Source: a virus
Direction: 5' to 3' (one strand)
Length of the DNA: 50,456 nt
Virus record (IMG/VR): IMGVR_UViG_3300044800_000405
Span: 1-50,456 of that record
Part shown: positions 8,250-15,761 of the stretch, one piece after another
How the letters are laid out: each line of letters opens with the position of its first letter
Numbering within the stretch: the first letter of the stretch is position 1
Notes under the pieces: generated by a model
The model's database searches: none
Told to the model about the DNA's origin: nothing
The model's input: the letters and a program-made list of their open reading frames with translations, nothing else
Made by a program: the position numbers and the translations under genes

Positions 8250-8629
8250 GGGACTGGTCTTTTCTAAACCGCCACCGCATCCGGCAGGGGCCATTGGCGT
8301 CCGCCGATGCCCAGGGTTTCAAGGGCGCATTTAGTTTTCCCCTGCCCGGCGAACCCCGCCGGGTTTATTGCATCATCAGCGACGGGCTGGGCTGGGAACA
8401 TGTCTCCGTTTCCTTTGGCCACAACCATGCAATCCCATCGTGGCTTGTCATGGAAAAAGTAAAGAACCTTTTTTGGAATGACGATCAGTGGGTAATTCAG
8501 TTTCATCCACCGGCCAAAGAATACGCCAACAATCACCCCGGCTGTCTGCATCTCTGGCGGCCCCTTGGTAAAGAATTTCCCACGCCGGATTCCATCCTGG
8601 TCGGGTTGAAAGGGGTCGCTCTTTTTTAG
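8246..8629 (+). CDS. Phage protein, DUF7694-like
   Basis: The product has 127 residues. The C-terminal two thirds (WEHVSVSF, MEKVKNLFW, VIQFHPPAKEYANNHPGCLHLWRP) match my memory of a widespread small phage domain, DUF7694. Its function is not known to me. The conserved His, Pro, Asn and Trp suggest a binding pocket. Its TAG stop lies in a TTTAGCC repeat just before the bL35 promoter. Confidence 0.6.
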   Translation: MRDWSFLNRHRIRQGPLASADAQGFKGAFSFPLPGEPRRVYCIISDGLGWEHVSVSFGHNHAIPSWLVMEKVKNLFWNDDQWVIQFHPPAKEYANNHPGCLHLWRPLGKEFPTPDSILVGLKGVALF

Positions 8630-8656
8630 CCTTCAGCATTCAGCCTTTAGCCTTCG
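8627..8656 (+). repeat. TTTAGCC/CAGCC dispersed repeat
   Basis: A run of AGCCTTCAGCATTCAGCCTT-type hexamer units between the DUF7694-like gene and the bL35 promoter. Same family as the copies at 9344, 12365, 15231, 15421, 15725, 17084, 22791 and 26503. No mini-ORF start is present in this copy. Confidence 0.6.
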
Positions 8657-8663
8657 TTTTTCC

Positions 8664-8693
8664 TTGACGCTCACCACCACCAGCGCCTATCGT
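8664..8693 (+). promoter_or_regulatory. Promoter of the bL35-bL20 pair
   Basis: TTGACG at 8664-8669 and TATCGT at 8688-8693 are 18 bp apart with CACCACCACCAGC between them, as in the promoter at 239. The start of transcription would fall about five bases before the ATG at 8705, so the message would have a very short leader. No autoregulatory bL20-type leader is visible. Confidence 0.6.
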
Positions 8694-8704
8694 TTGCGCT
8701 CTTT

Positions 8705-8914
8705 ATGCGACGACCCAAAGGCATCAAAACCAAAAAGTCCGTGTCCAAGCGGTTCAAAATCACCGCCACCGGCAAAGTCCTGCGCCGCCACGCCGGCAGG
8801 CGCCACCTGGCCCAGACCAAAAATCCCAAGCGCCGCCGCCATCTCCGCCGGGCGGTAATTGTTGACGCCACCGATGCCTGCCGCATCACCCAAAACCTGC
8901 CCTTCCACCACTGA
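8705..8914 (+). CDS. rpmI: Ribosomal protein bL35
   Basis: The product has 69 very basic residues, near the normal 64-66 of bL35. It shows the family pattern: GIKTKKSVSKRFKITATGK, then HAGRRHLAQTKNPKRRRHLR, and a C-terminal NLPF. bL35 sits in the 50S subunit. In bacteria it is normally coded with bL20 behind infC; here infC is absent and phage-type genes flank it. It could replace or compete with the host copy. All core residues look intact. Confidence 0.9.
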   Translation: MRRPKGIKTKKSVSKRFKITATGKVLRRHAGRRHLAQTKNPKRRRHLRRAVIVDATDACRITQNLPFHH

Positions 8915-8920
8915 TTATTC

Positions 8921-8950
8921 TCTCAACCCTCAACCCTCAACTCTCAACCA
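8921..8950 (+). repeat. CTCAACC heptad repeat between bL35 and bL20
   Basis: About four CTCAACC/CTCTCAACC units fill the gap between the two ribosomal protein genes. In other places the same heptads are translated as STLNPQP linkers; here they are non-coding and lie just before the bL20 start, where a Shine-Dalgarno site would be expected and is not seen. Confidence 0.65.
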
Positions 8951-8954
8951 TTTC

Positions 8955-9329
8955 ATGCGAGTCACCAACGCCGCCGCCTCCCGCAAACGCCGCAAACGCA
9001 TGGTCCGCTCCGCCCTCGGCTTTCGTGCGCGCCGTTCCAAGCTTTACCGCTACGCCTCTGACGCCCTGGATCATGCCCGCCAGTACGCCTACCGCGACCG
9101 CCGCGTAAAAAAACGCGTCTTCCGTTATCTCTGGCAGGTGCGCATCAATGCTGCCGCTCGTGCCGCCGGCCTCACTTACAGCCGGTTTATTGCGGGCCTC
9201 AAGGCCGCCCGGTGCGCGCTCAACCGCAAAATACTTGCTGACCTTGCCGCCACCGACTCCCCCGCCTTTGGTGAACTCGTGAACATCGCCCGAAACGCTG
9301 GGACAAACCCCAATAAACCCCCGGTATGA
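8955..9329 (+). CDS. rplT: Ribosomal protein bL20
   Basis: The product has 124 residues (family about 118). The match is strong: RVTNAAASRKRRKRM, FRARRSKLYRYASDALDHA, QYAYRDRRVKKRVFRYLW, RINAAARAAGLTYSRFIAGL and NRKILADLAATD follow E. coli bL20 closely. bL20 is needed for early 50S assembly and binds 23S rRNA; in E. coli it also represses its own operon. It follows bL35 as in bacterial operons. The start at 8955 is set by homology. Confidence 0.92.
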   Translation: MRVTNAAASRKRRKRMVRSALGFRARRSKLYRYASDALDHARQYAYRDRRVKKRVFRYLWQVRINAAARAAGLTYSRFIAGLKAARCALNRKILADLAATDSPAFGELVNIARNAGTNPNKPPV

Positions 9330-9343
9330 TTACTCGTGTTTGA

Positions 9344-9376
9344 CTTTAGCCTTCAGCCTTCAGCCTTCAGCCTTCG
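9344..9376 (+). repeat. TTTAGCC/CAGCC dispersed repeat
   Basis: Five units of the CTTCAGC/TTTAGCC family lie between bL20 and the portal promoter. A five-codon frame, MITRV, overlaps the bL20 stop (ATGA at 9325) and ends just before the repeat. Confidence 0.6.
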
Positions 9377-9389
9377 TTTTCCCGTCCCA

Positions 9390-9418
9390 TTGACAGACCG
9401 CCATTCCACCTTTAACGG
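9390..9418 (+). promoter_or_regulatory. Promoter of the portal gene
   Basis: TTGACA at 9390-9395 and TAACGG at 9413-9418 are 17 bp apart. The box TTAACGGTAAAGTGTG that spans the start of the portal gene resembles TTAACGATAAAGTATG before the gene at 14978. It may be a phage-specific late promoter element. Confidence 0.45.
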
Positions 9419-9424
9419 TAAAGT

Positions 9425-11809
9425 GTGGAATTTACCCATGCTCAATCCGTCGAGCAAGTTGTCTGGCAAATGCGTTTAGCCGACTGGCCCCGTGCTCAAA
9501 ACCGTGCTCGCATCAACAATCTGGCCAACGGCTGGCCGCCCTATTCAGATACCGAGGCTGCCGCCAACCAGATCGCCGTCAACTACAACGACCTTTCCCT
9601 CTCCAACATCGCCCACAACGCCCGCCGCCAGTTGTCCAACGCCCTTATCACGCCAGACCCGCTTTTTTCCGTAGAGCTGGACCACGGCCCCGTCTGGCGC
9701 CGGCAAGAATGGGCCGGCATCATTCAAAAGCATCTGAACCAAATCATCCGGGGTTCGCTGCCCTACCTGGAAACCCGGCGCAGCGTCTTCGCCCTTTTAT
9801 CCCTGCAAGGCATCGCCCCCTCGTCCTGGCCAGACGCCTGCTCGTGGTGCCCGGAGGCAGACGGCGTCGAAGATATTCTCGTCCCCTCCAACATGCTCCT
9901 GTCCCTCAAAAATCTTCCCTTTATCGCCCGCTACCGTCAGTACACCGGGCGCGAATTGTGGGAAATGACCCATCGGCCCCAGGTTGACCCCGGCTGGAAC
10001 GTGCCCGTGGCGGAAAAAGCTGTTCGGTGGGTGGACCAGCAGGCCAAGCAACTCATGTCCGCCTCCTGGCCGGAAGTCTGGTCCCCGGAAAAAATGGAGG
10101 AACGCCTCAAGCAGGATGGCGGCCTCTATTCGTCCGATGCCATCCCCACCGTGGACTGTTTTGAATTCCTGTACTGGAATGACGAAGGCAAGCAATCCGG
10201 CTGGCGCAAAAAAATCATTCTCGATGCCTGGGGCGAACCCGGCGTGGGCGGCGCCGGCGGCATGCTTATAGACTCGCGCCCCAGCAAGCAGCAAGGCAAG
10301 CACGGCGTCTGGAACTTTGACAAGGCCGAGTTCCTTTACGATTCCGAGGCCCGCGCCAACCCCGTCTTTTGTTCCCGGCTGGACCAGGCCATACATTTTC
10401 AATTTGCGGATTGTTCCTGTGTCGCCCCCTTCCGTTATCACAGCGTCCGCTCCCTGGGCTTTTTGCTCTACTCCATCTGCCACCTGCAAAACCGCCTCAA
10501 CTGCAAGTTTGACGAGTCCACCTTCGAGCAACTCATGCAGTACTTCCGCGTCTCCAATCCCAGCGATGCCGAACGCGCCTGGAAAGTGGACCTTACAGAT
10601 AAAAAGGCGCTCCCCGATGGCCTCCAATTTGTCAAGCGCGATGAGCGGTGGGAGGTGGATCACCAGCTCATTCAAATGGCCCTCGCCAAAAACCGGCAAA
10701 TCATGGCCGATAATTCCGCCAGTTTCACCCAGGATTTTGATATGGAGTCGGGCGAGAACGAGACCGCCACCCGCACCATGGCCAAGGTCAACACCAGCGC
10801 CGCGCTAGTCAGCGGCATGCTCAACCAGGCGTACAACTACCAGAAGTTTCAGTACGATGAAATCTGCCGCCGCTTTTGCCTGGCCAACTCGCGGGACCCG
10901 GACGTGCGCAAATTCCGCCTGGCCGTCCTGCGCGCCGGCGTGCCGGAAGAAGCCCTGAACATCGAGCGTTGGAACATCCAGCCCGTCCGCGTCATGGGTG
11001 GCGGCAACAAAATGCTCCAGACCGCCATCTTTGATAAAATCATGGTCCTCTACTACAACAAGCTGGACCCCTCCGCCCAGCGCCACTTTCTCCGCGCCGG
11101 CATCGCCGCCCTCACTGATGATTACGAACTGGCCCGGCAATCCGTGCCCGAAGAACCCGTTATCAGCGATTCCATTCACGATGCCCAGTTGGCCGCCGGC
11201 GTCATGCTCCAGGGCCTGCCCGTGGCGCTCAAGGAAGGAGTAAACCATGGAGAGTATGTCGAGGCCCTCTTGCTGGCCATGGCCGTCAAGGTCCGCCAAA
11301 TCGGCGGCGCCCAACGGCCCATCACGCCCGATGAACTCACCGGCCTGCAAAACCTGGCGGGTGAGACCATCCAGGGCCAGCCCGTCCAAGGCAACGGCGT
11401 CCGCAATCACCTGGCATTGATGGCCGAGGATGAAAAACCGCTGCACGTCAAAGGCGTGCCCCCGGATCACATCGTCAAGCAAAAGGTCAAACAGTACGAG
11501 GACGCCCTGGCCAAGCTTATGAACCAGGTCAAGGCCCTGGCCCAGCGCGCCGCCCAGGCCGCGCAGAAACAAAAGGGCCAGAACGGCGGCGGACTCGATC
11601 CTGAAACCGCCACCAAGCTGCAAGGCCAGATGATCCTCGCCCAGGCCAAGGCCCAGAACACCCGCGAGTCCCACGCCCAGCGCACCGCCCAGCGCCAGAT
11701 ACAATTCGAGCAACAAATGCAGCAGGACGCCCAGAAACATTTGCAGGAACTCCAGCACGACCGCCTCAAACAAATGTTTGAATATGGAAATGACGCCGCA
11801 ACCAACTAG
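9425..11809 (+). CDS. Portal protein
   Basis: The product has 794 residues and probably starts at GTG 9425 (MEFTHAQ). The N-terminal half has the look of podovirus-type portals (NRARINNLANGWPPY, ALLSLQGIAPSSW). The region with MLNQAYNYQKFQYDEICRRF and NKMLQTAIFDKIMVLYY matches their stem and wing helices. The last 150 residues are Gln/Ala/Lys-rich coiled coil. A portal ring forms the DNA entry vertex and docks the terminase. Scaffold-like and tail genes follow. Family assignment is by pattern and context. Confidence 0.7.
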   Translation: MEFTHAQSVEQVVWQMRLADWPRAQNRARINNLANGWPPYSDTEAAANQIAVNYNDLSLSNIAHNARRQLSNALITPDPLFSVELDHGPVWRRQEWAGIIQKHLNQIIRGSLPYLETRRSVFALLSLQGIAPSSWPDACSWCPEADGVEDILVPSNMLLSLKNLPFIARYRQYTGRELWEMTHRPQVDPGWNVPVAEKAVRWVDQQAKQLMSASWPEVWSPEKMEERLKQDGGLYSSDAIPTVDCFEFLYWNDEGKQSGWRKKIILDAWGEPGVGGAGGMLIDSRPSKQQGKHGVWNFDKAEFLYDSEARANPVFCSRLDQAIHFQFADCSCVAPFRYHSVRSLGFLLYSICHLQNRLNCKFDESTFEQLMQYFRVSNPSDAERAWKVDLTDKKALPDGLQFVKRDERWEVDHQLIQMALAKNRQIMADNSASFTQDFDMESGENETATRTMAKVNTSAALVSGMLNQAYNYQKFQYDEICRRFCLANSRDPDVRKFRLAVLRAGVPEEALNIERWNIQPVRVMGGGNKMLQTAIFDKIMVLYYNKLDPSAQRHFLRAGIAALTDDYELARQSVPEEPVISDSIHDAQLAAGVMLQGLPVALKEGVNHGEYVEALLLAMAVKVRQIGGAQRPITPDELTGLQNLAGETIQGQPVQGNGVRNHLALMAEDEKPLHVKGVPPDHIVKQKVKQYEDALAKLMNQVKALAQRAAQAAQKQKGQNGGGLDPETATKLQGQMILAQAKAQNTRESHAQRTAQRQIQFEQQMQQDAQKHLQELQHDRLKQMFEYGNDAATN

Positions 11810-12161
11810 CTCCCCACTCCCTCTCCCCGCTGGGCGGGGAGAGGGCCGGGGGGAGGGGCCAGCTTTTATAGAACGAACCCCGCAACAAATTGACGAGGCC
11901 CGCACCCAGGCCGAGATCGCCCGGCAGGTCAAGCGCGCCGCGCCGCCCATGAATTTCGCGGCGGTGGAGAAACGCGCCCTGCGCCAGCATCCGCCCCTGT
12001 TCCGGTCCACCCAGCCCGTCCCCGCCTCAGTCCGTCAGGCCGAGGCCGCCATGGTAAACGCCGCCGCGAAACCTTCCCCTTCTCCTGGGGGAGAAGGCCG
12101 GGATGAGGGCGGTTGTAAATGTGCGCGCACACCCAAACGCAAGCGCCACGTCCTGCCATGA
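11790..12161 (+). CDS. Small protein rich in dispersed-repeat sequence
   Basis: The frame overlaps the portal stop and ends in an ATGA overlap with the next gene. The start may be 11790 or 11778, giving 123-127 residues. Two copies of the CCCTCTCC/GGAGAGGG palindrome are read in frame as LPAGRGEGRGEG and SPGGEGRDEGG, leaving only about 60 residues of other sequence. It may be a virion-associated small protein or a degraded gene. Confidence 0.45.
   Translation: MTPQPTSSPLPLPAGRGEGRGEGPAFIERTPQQIDEARTQAEIARQVKRAAPPMNFAAVEKRALRQHPPLFRSTQPVPASVRQAEAAMVNAAAKPSPSPGGEGRDEGGCKCARTPKRKRHVLP
11814..11857 (+). repeat. CCCTCTCC/GGAGAGGG palindromic repeat
   Basis: CCCTCTCCCC then GGGGAGAGGG form a hairpin, followed by the usual CCGGGG-GAGGG tail. 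It is one of about ten copies (others near 12074, 13869, 15880, 17277, 22737, 32366, 38446, 38559 and 49684), a REP-like element found both inside and between genes. Confidence 0.75.
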
Positions 12162-12526
12162 ACATCACCATCCAAACCGTCCCGCATTCCCAGCAACGCT
12201 ACGACACCGCCGGCGACTGGTTTTATATTGGCGATGACCTCTGCATTCGCGTTTCCAAACTGTCCGACTGGCGGCATGAAATGCTCCTGGCCGTCCACGA
12301 ACTTTACGAGGCCATTTTGTGCGAGCAAGACGGCGTCACCCAAAAGGCTGTGGATGATTTCGATTCAGCCTTTAGCCTTCAGCCTTCAGCCTTGGGTGAG
12401 CCGGGGGATTCCCCCAATGCCCCCTATCGGGTGCAACACTTCCGCTCCACCAACATTGAGCGCCAGCTTGCCGATCACCTGGGCGTCAACTGGCCCGAAT
12501 ACGAGGCCGAGATTAACGCCCTATGA
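12158..12526 (+). CDS. Phage protein with HExxE motif
   Basis: The product has 122 residues and begins in an ATGA overlap. LLAVHELYEAILCEQDGV (43-60) holds H47-E48-x-x-E51. This resembles a small phage family with a putative metal-binding helix; peptidase activity is not proven. A CAGCC/TTTAGCC repeat (12365-12393) is read in frame as SAFSLQPSALG. The C-terminus (ERQLADHLGVNWPEYE) looks helical. Confidence 0.5.
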   Translation: MNITIQTVPHSQQRYDTAGDWFYIGDDLCIRVSKLSDWRHEMLLAVHELYEAILCEQDGVTQKAVDDFDSAFSLQPSALGEPGDSPNAPYRVQHFRSTNIERQLADHLGVNWPEYEAEINAL

Positions 12527-12564
12527 GCAGCACCAACCGGCCTTTTTCGACTCTGGACTGATTC

Positions 12565-13869
12565 ATGGACTTTTCCAATAAAACCTGCCTCGTCGTGGAC
12601 CACGGCTTTTTCCTGCCCGTGGCCCGCCGGCTCGCGCAAGATTTTGGCCGCGTCCTCTACTACACCCCCTGGGAGCGCGCCTATCCCATCCTCAACGAGG
12701 GCATCATCGGCGCCGGCTTCGCTGACATCATCCGCTGTAACGATTTCTGGCCCTTGCTTAAACAAATAGACCTCGTCGTATGCCCGGATATTTACCACGC
12801 CGGCCTGCAAGCCTACCTCCGGTCCCAAGGCATCCGCGTGTGGGGCGCCGGTCCCGGCATGAAGCTGGAAATTGACCGCGAATTCTTTCTTAAAAAACTG
12901 GCCGAGCTTGGCCTGGATGTCGCCCCGCACCACCGGGTTGTCGGCCTCTCCGCACTCGCCGATTTTCTCCGGGATAAAACCGACCAATACATCAAGGTCT
13001 CCCAATGGCGCGGTTCATGGGAAACCAGGCACTGGCGGTCCTGGGAACAAGATGCGAACAACTTGGATGTCTGGGCCGTCCGTCTGGGCGGCCTCAAAGA
13101 GCATGTCCCCTTCCTCGTGTTTGAAGAAATTGACACCCGGCTTGAAATTGGGGCCGATACTTATTGCGTGCATGGCGCCTGGCCGGACACTATGTTGCAC
13201 GGAATAGAAAAAAAAGATGAAGCGTACTTCGCCGCCGTCACGCCCTACCGCGAAATGCCGGATGAACTTACCCATATCATGGCCGCCTTCTCCCCCTTTC
13301 TCCGTGCCTGTGGTTATGCGTGCCCCTGGTCCATGGAAGTCCGCGTCACCAAAGACCAGGCTTATTTTATTGATGCCACCACGCGCGGCGGCCTCCCCTC
13401 CACCGCCTCCTTCCTAGCCGCCAAAAATGTTTCTGAGATTTTCTATCACGGCGCGGCGGGTGACTTGATCCAGCCGGATTACGGCTTCAAATTCTCCGCC
13501 GAGTGCATGGTCAAATTAAAGGGCGAGCCGGATGCCTGGGCCTCCCTCATCCTCCCCCCAGAACTTCAAGACGCTCTTTGTGTGTATGATTGCTGCCTGT
13601 TGGATGGCAAACTCTGGTGGCCGTCCGATGGTTCCAAGCCCATAGATGAAATCGGCTGGCTCCGCGCCACGGGCGATACGCCCCTTGAGGCTGCGCGCCG
13701 CATGAACGAACTGGCCGATCTCCTGCCCGAGGGTGCCGATGCCTGTGTTGAGAGCCTGGCCGACATCCTCCGTGAAATCCCCGCCGAGCAAGCCGCCGGC
13801 ATCAAGTTTAGCGACCAGGAAATCCCCCCGCCCGAAATCGTCCTCGAACCATCCGCCGCCGCCGATTAA
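12565..13869 (+). CDS. ATP-grasp-like enzyme
   Basis: The product has 434 residues. An N-terminal Rossmann-like part (KTCLVVDHGFFLPVARRLA) is followed by GMKLEIDREFFLKKLAELGLDV, the entry of PurD/CarB-type ATP-grasp folds. Then come FEEIDTRLEIGADTYC and a metal-site-like YFIDATTRGG near 267-276. ATP-grasp enzymes join an acid to an amine or thiol using ATP. Substrate unknown. Its place after the portal gene is unusual for metabolism and may indicate peptide or tail modification. Confidence 0.55.
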   Translation: MDFSNKTCLVVDHGFFLPVARRLAQDFGRVLYYTPWERAYPILNEGIIGAGFADIIRCNDFWPLLKQIDLVVCPDIYHAGLQAYLRSQGIRVWGAGPGMKLEIDREFFLKKLAELGLDVAPHHRVVGLSALADFLRDKTDQYIKVSQWRGSWETRHWRSWEQDANNLDVWAVRLGGLKEHVPFLVFEEIDTRLEIGADTYCVHGAWPDTMLHGIEKKDEAYFAAVTPYREMPDELTHIMAAFSPFLRACGYACPWSMEVRVTKDQAYFIDATTRGGLPSTASFLAAKNVSEIFYHGAAGDLIQPDYGFKFSAECMVKLKGEPDAWASLILPPELQDALCVYDCCLLDGKLWWPSDGSKPIDEIGWLRATGDTPLEAARRMNELADLLPEGADACVESLADILREIPAEQAAGIKFSDQEIPPPEIVLEPSAAAD

Positions 13870-13962
13870 CTCCCTCTCCCCGCCAAACGGGGAGAGGGCC
13901 GGGGTGAGGGGTTTAAGTTTTTCCCGCTTCGGGAACAGGTTGCCGGGCGGGAATTTCACTCA
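13869..13962. repeat. Palindromic repeat in a convergent gap
   Basis: The 94-bp gap between the ATP-grasp stop and the minus-strand operon end is filled by a CCCTCTCC/GGAGAGGG element (13869-13912) and a small CCCGCTTCGGG hairpin (13922-13932). The two hairpins could stop transcription from both sides. No gene is seen. Confidence 0.6.
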
Positions 13963-14361
13963 TTAGCTGTCCTTCAAATCCCGTATCGCGGCATCCCCTT
14001 GTTCCGCGTAGTGTTCCATTTGAGTGGGCGTTTTGGCGGCCAGCATGCCCGCCGTGCTGTCTTTGAGCGCGCGCAAAAAATGTGCCTGCCGCCGCATTTT
14101 TCGCGCGCCCAAAAAACTTAACCCGGCCACGGGCAACGAGCACCCCGCCAGTCCCGCCCGCCATGGGGTGTCGGTTGCCCAGGCCCAAACAAATCCCTGC
14201 ACCGCCAGTCCCGCGTTGCCCAAGCCCAGGCACCAATAAATAAAACCATATCGGTGCAATCGGCGAATATCATGGTCCAGCCGGGTAATAAACGTGTACG
14301 CCCGCCGTTTGTTTCGCCGGGCCTCCCGTTCCGTGCTGTCCTGCCATTCACTCATGCTCAT
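13963..14361 (-). CDS. Small membrane protein
   Basis: The ATG at 14361 overlaps the stop of the gene at 14358-14576 and gives 132 residues. A charged N-terminal helix precedes two hydrophobic spans (FIYWCLGLGNAGLAVQGFVW and the AGLAGCSLPVAGLSFLGA stretch), then a basic helix. This topology is common for phage accessory membrane proteins. Function unknown. Confidence 0.55.
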   Translation of the reverse strand: MSMSEWQDSTEREARRNKRRAYTFITRLDHDIRRLHRYGFIYWCLGLGNAGLAVQGFVWAWATDTPWRAGLAGCSLPVAGLSFLGARKMRRQAHFLRALKDSTAGMLAAKTPTQMEHYAEQGDAAIRDLKDS

Positions 14362-14576
14362 TCCTGGGTTATCTCCACAAATCCCAGCCCGGCCAAATTC
14401 TGGCCCGTGATCCCGTGCAGGGCTATAAAATGGCGCGGCACCAGCCAGGTCCGCGTGTCCACCGTCACCGGCACGGTCGGCCCCAGTTCTTTTATCATGG
14501 TATGGATCAACCGCTCCACCATCGGGTCCGTGTAATGCAGCGGTCGCCCGCACGCGCATAGTTCAATGGCCGGCAT
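14358..14576 (-). CDS. Small protein with CACGRPLHYTD motif
   Basis: The product has 72 residues. The N-terminal CACGRPLHY could ligate metal; the rest reads like a compact alpha/beta domain. It lies in the middle of a three-gene minus-strand operon with overlaps on both sides. Confidence 0.55.
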   Translation of the reverse strand: MPAIELCACGRPLHYTDPMVERLIHTMIKELGPTVPVTVDTRTWLVPRHFIALHGITGQNLAGLGFVEITQE

Positions 14577-14914
14577 TACTCGTTTTCTCCTAAATTTTCA
14601 ATAACCGTCTGCACCATCAACACGGTGGGTTCGCTCTTGTCTCCCCACAGCCACAGTGCCTTTATCAATTCCAACCCGTCAAAGTTGGCTGACACAAACC
14701 CCTTTTTTAACGCCTGGCTGATCGTTGCAATCACCTCCACCTTGGGCGGGTAATTATATTGAATCAAAACTTTTGCCTGGGGATGTTCCGCCCGCCACCG
14801 CCGGCCATGCTTGCACATGGTCGTGAGTTGCTCGCCATATTGTCGTGCCAAATTTTCAGGAATCGGCTTGCCCATAAAATCAGATGCACCTTTTACCAGT
14901 CTCACCACCACCAT
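14576..14914 (-). CDS. Hypothetical protein
   Basis: The product has 112 residues starting MVVVRLVKGASDF. A longer frame reaches 15232 but would run antisense through the plus-strand gene at 14978, so the inner ATG at 14914 is preferred. Alternating hydrophobic patterns (AKVLIQYNYPPKVEVIATISQ) suggest an alpha/beta fold. Unknown role. First gene of the minus-strand operon. Confidence 0.5.
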   Translation of the reverse strand: MVVVRLVKGASDFMGKPIPENLARQYGEQLTTMCKHGRRWRAEHPQAKVLIQYNYPPKVEVIATISQALKKGFVSANFDGLELIKALWLWGDKSEPTVLMVQTVIENLGENE

Positions 14915-14934
14915 GTCAATCTTGTTTGCGCGAT

Positions 14935-14980
14935 TTGACAAACCCACCACCCAATGCTTGTGTATTAACGATAAAGTATG
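14935..14980 (+). promoter_or_regulatory. Divergent control region with TTGACA and TTAACGATAAAGT
   Basis: TTGACA at 14935-14940 lies between divergent genes, followed by CCCACCACCC and then TTAACGATAAAGT abutting the ATG at 14978. The last box matches the one at the portal start. The spacing of TTGACA to a usable -10 is not standard, so the promoter is uncertain. Confidence 0.35.
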
Positions 14981-15217
14981 AGCGAACCGTCCACCGCCAG
15001 CATACCGGCTTTGCCTGCATTTTTGCCCAATCCGCGCGGCATTCCCGTGGCGCCCTTTGCCATGCAAAAAATTCTCACCAAGGCCATTCGCAGTCACAGC
15101 GCCAATCAAAACCTGCGTTCCACCGCCGTCAAGGGGCCGGATAAAATGGGCGGCAAACGCGGCAGCGGCAAATCCAGCCGGGCAGGCGCCCGCGCCGCCG
15201 GCGCCGCCAAAAAATAA
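14978..15217 (+). CDS. Small basic protein
   Basis: The product has 79 residues with a Pro-rich N-terminus and a Lys/Arg/Ser/Gly-rich C-terminal half (GGKRGSGKSSRAGARAAGAA). The tail looks able to bind nucleic acid. No family recognised. The gene after the mini-ORF at 15231 is also small and basic. Confidence 0.5.
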   Translation: MSEPSTASIPALPAFLPNPRGIPVAPFAMQKILTKAIRSHSANQNLRSTAVKGPDKMGGKRGSGKSSRAGARAAGAAKK

Positions 15218-15230
15218 ATCCCACACCATC

Positions 15231-15260
15231 ATGTTTCAGCCCTTAGCCTTTAGCCTTTAG
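15231..15260 (+). promoter_or_regulatory. Leader mini-ORF MFQPLAFSL
   Basis: ATG 15231 reads nine codons to TAG 15258-15260, nine bases before the ATG at 15270. Identical peptide to the mini-ORF at 3662. One silent change (CCC for CCT) is consistent with either selection on the peptide or chance. Confidence 0.5.
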
Positions 15261-15269
15261 CCTTTTTTT

Positions 15270-15410
15270 ATGCCTCCCCTGCCTTCACCTGCCGGCGCCT
15301 GTGGCACCCCGCAAAAAACGGTCAACCAGCAGCCCGTCTTCGACCGCCGCCTGCGCGTCCACCGCCCGCGCAAAAAGAAAGGCCGTGGCTCCCAGCCCAA
15401 GTTTGTATGA
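15270..15410 (+). CDS. 46-residue basic protein
   Basis: ATG 15270 gives 46 residues ending in VHRPRKKKGRGSQPKFV. It sits between two leader mini-ORFs: the first stops nine bases upstream, and a second (MIHLTLAFSL, 15407-15439) begins in its stop codon (ATGA). This framing supports it as a real gene in spite of its size. The highly basic C-terminus suggests nucleic-acid binding. Confidence 0.5.
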   Translation: MPPLPSPAGACGTPQKTVNQQPVFDRRLRVHRPRKKKGRGSQPKFV

Positions 15411-15439
15411 TCCATCTAACTTTAGCATTCAGCCTTTAG
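15407..15439 (+). promoter_or_regulatory. Leader mini-ORF MIHLTLAFSL
   Basis: ATG at 15407 overlaps the previous stop and reads ten codons to TAG 15437-15439, ten bases before the ATG at 15450. The peptide shares the LAFSL end with the other mini-ORFs although the bases upstream differ. Confidence 0.45.
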
Positions 15440-15449
15440 CCTTTTTCCC

Positions 15450-15719
15450 ATGACCCCCCGCGAAAAATTCCGCCAGGACCGTTCTCTCACGCGCGGTTAC
15501 AACGACCTCATTGGCGGCACTCAAATGCAGGCCGCCCTTGACGCTGCCGAGTTGGAGCTGGACCGCCTGGTTGTCACCACCGGAGACGTTTCTGCCGCCG
15601 CCGCGCACCGCTGGCGTCGTGAAGGCGCCAACTGGTTCCGCCAGATTTTGGAAAACCTGAACGCCTCCATCATTCCCCTCACCACCAAAAACACCGGCGC
15701 GCTTGACCACAAAGCATAA
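15450..15719 (+). CDS. Small helical protein
   Basis: The product has 89 residues, mostly helical by pattern (MQAALDAAELELDRLVVTTG, RWRREGANWFRQILENLN). It lies between portal-side genes and the scaffold-like gene, so a virion assembly role is possible. No family recognised. Confidence 0.5.
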   Translation: MTPREKFRQDRSLTRGYNDLIGGTQMQAALDAAELELDRLVVTTGDVSAAAAHRWRREGANWFRQILENLNASIIPLTTKNTGALDHKA

Positions 15720-15724
15720 CTAAT

Positions 15725-15754
15725 ATGTTTCAGCCTTTAGCCTTTAGCCTTTAG
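15725..15754 (+). promoter_or_regulatory. Leader mini-ORF MFQPLAFSL
   Basis: ATG 15725 to TAG 15752-15754, seven bases before the ATG of the scaffold-like gene at 15762. Same nine-residue peptide as at 3662, 15231 and 17084. Confidence 0.5.
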
Positions 15755-15761
15755 TTTTTTT

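Noticed and set aside
8859-8954. Longer N-terminus for bL20 from 8859
   Set aside because: The extra residues read through the end of bL35 and a CTCAACC repeat; bL20 homology begins at 8955.
14914-15232. Extension of the minus-strand gene 14576-14914 up to 15232
   Set aside because: It would cover the plus-strand gene at 14978 and its control region; the inner ATG gives a more protein-like product.
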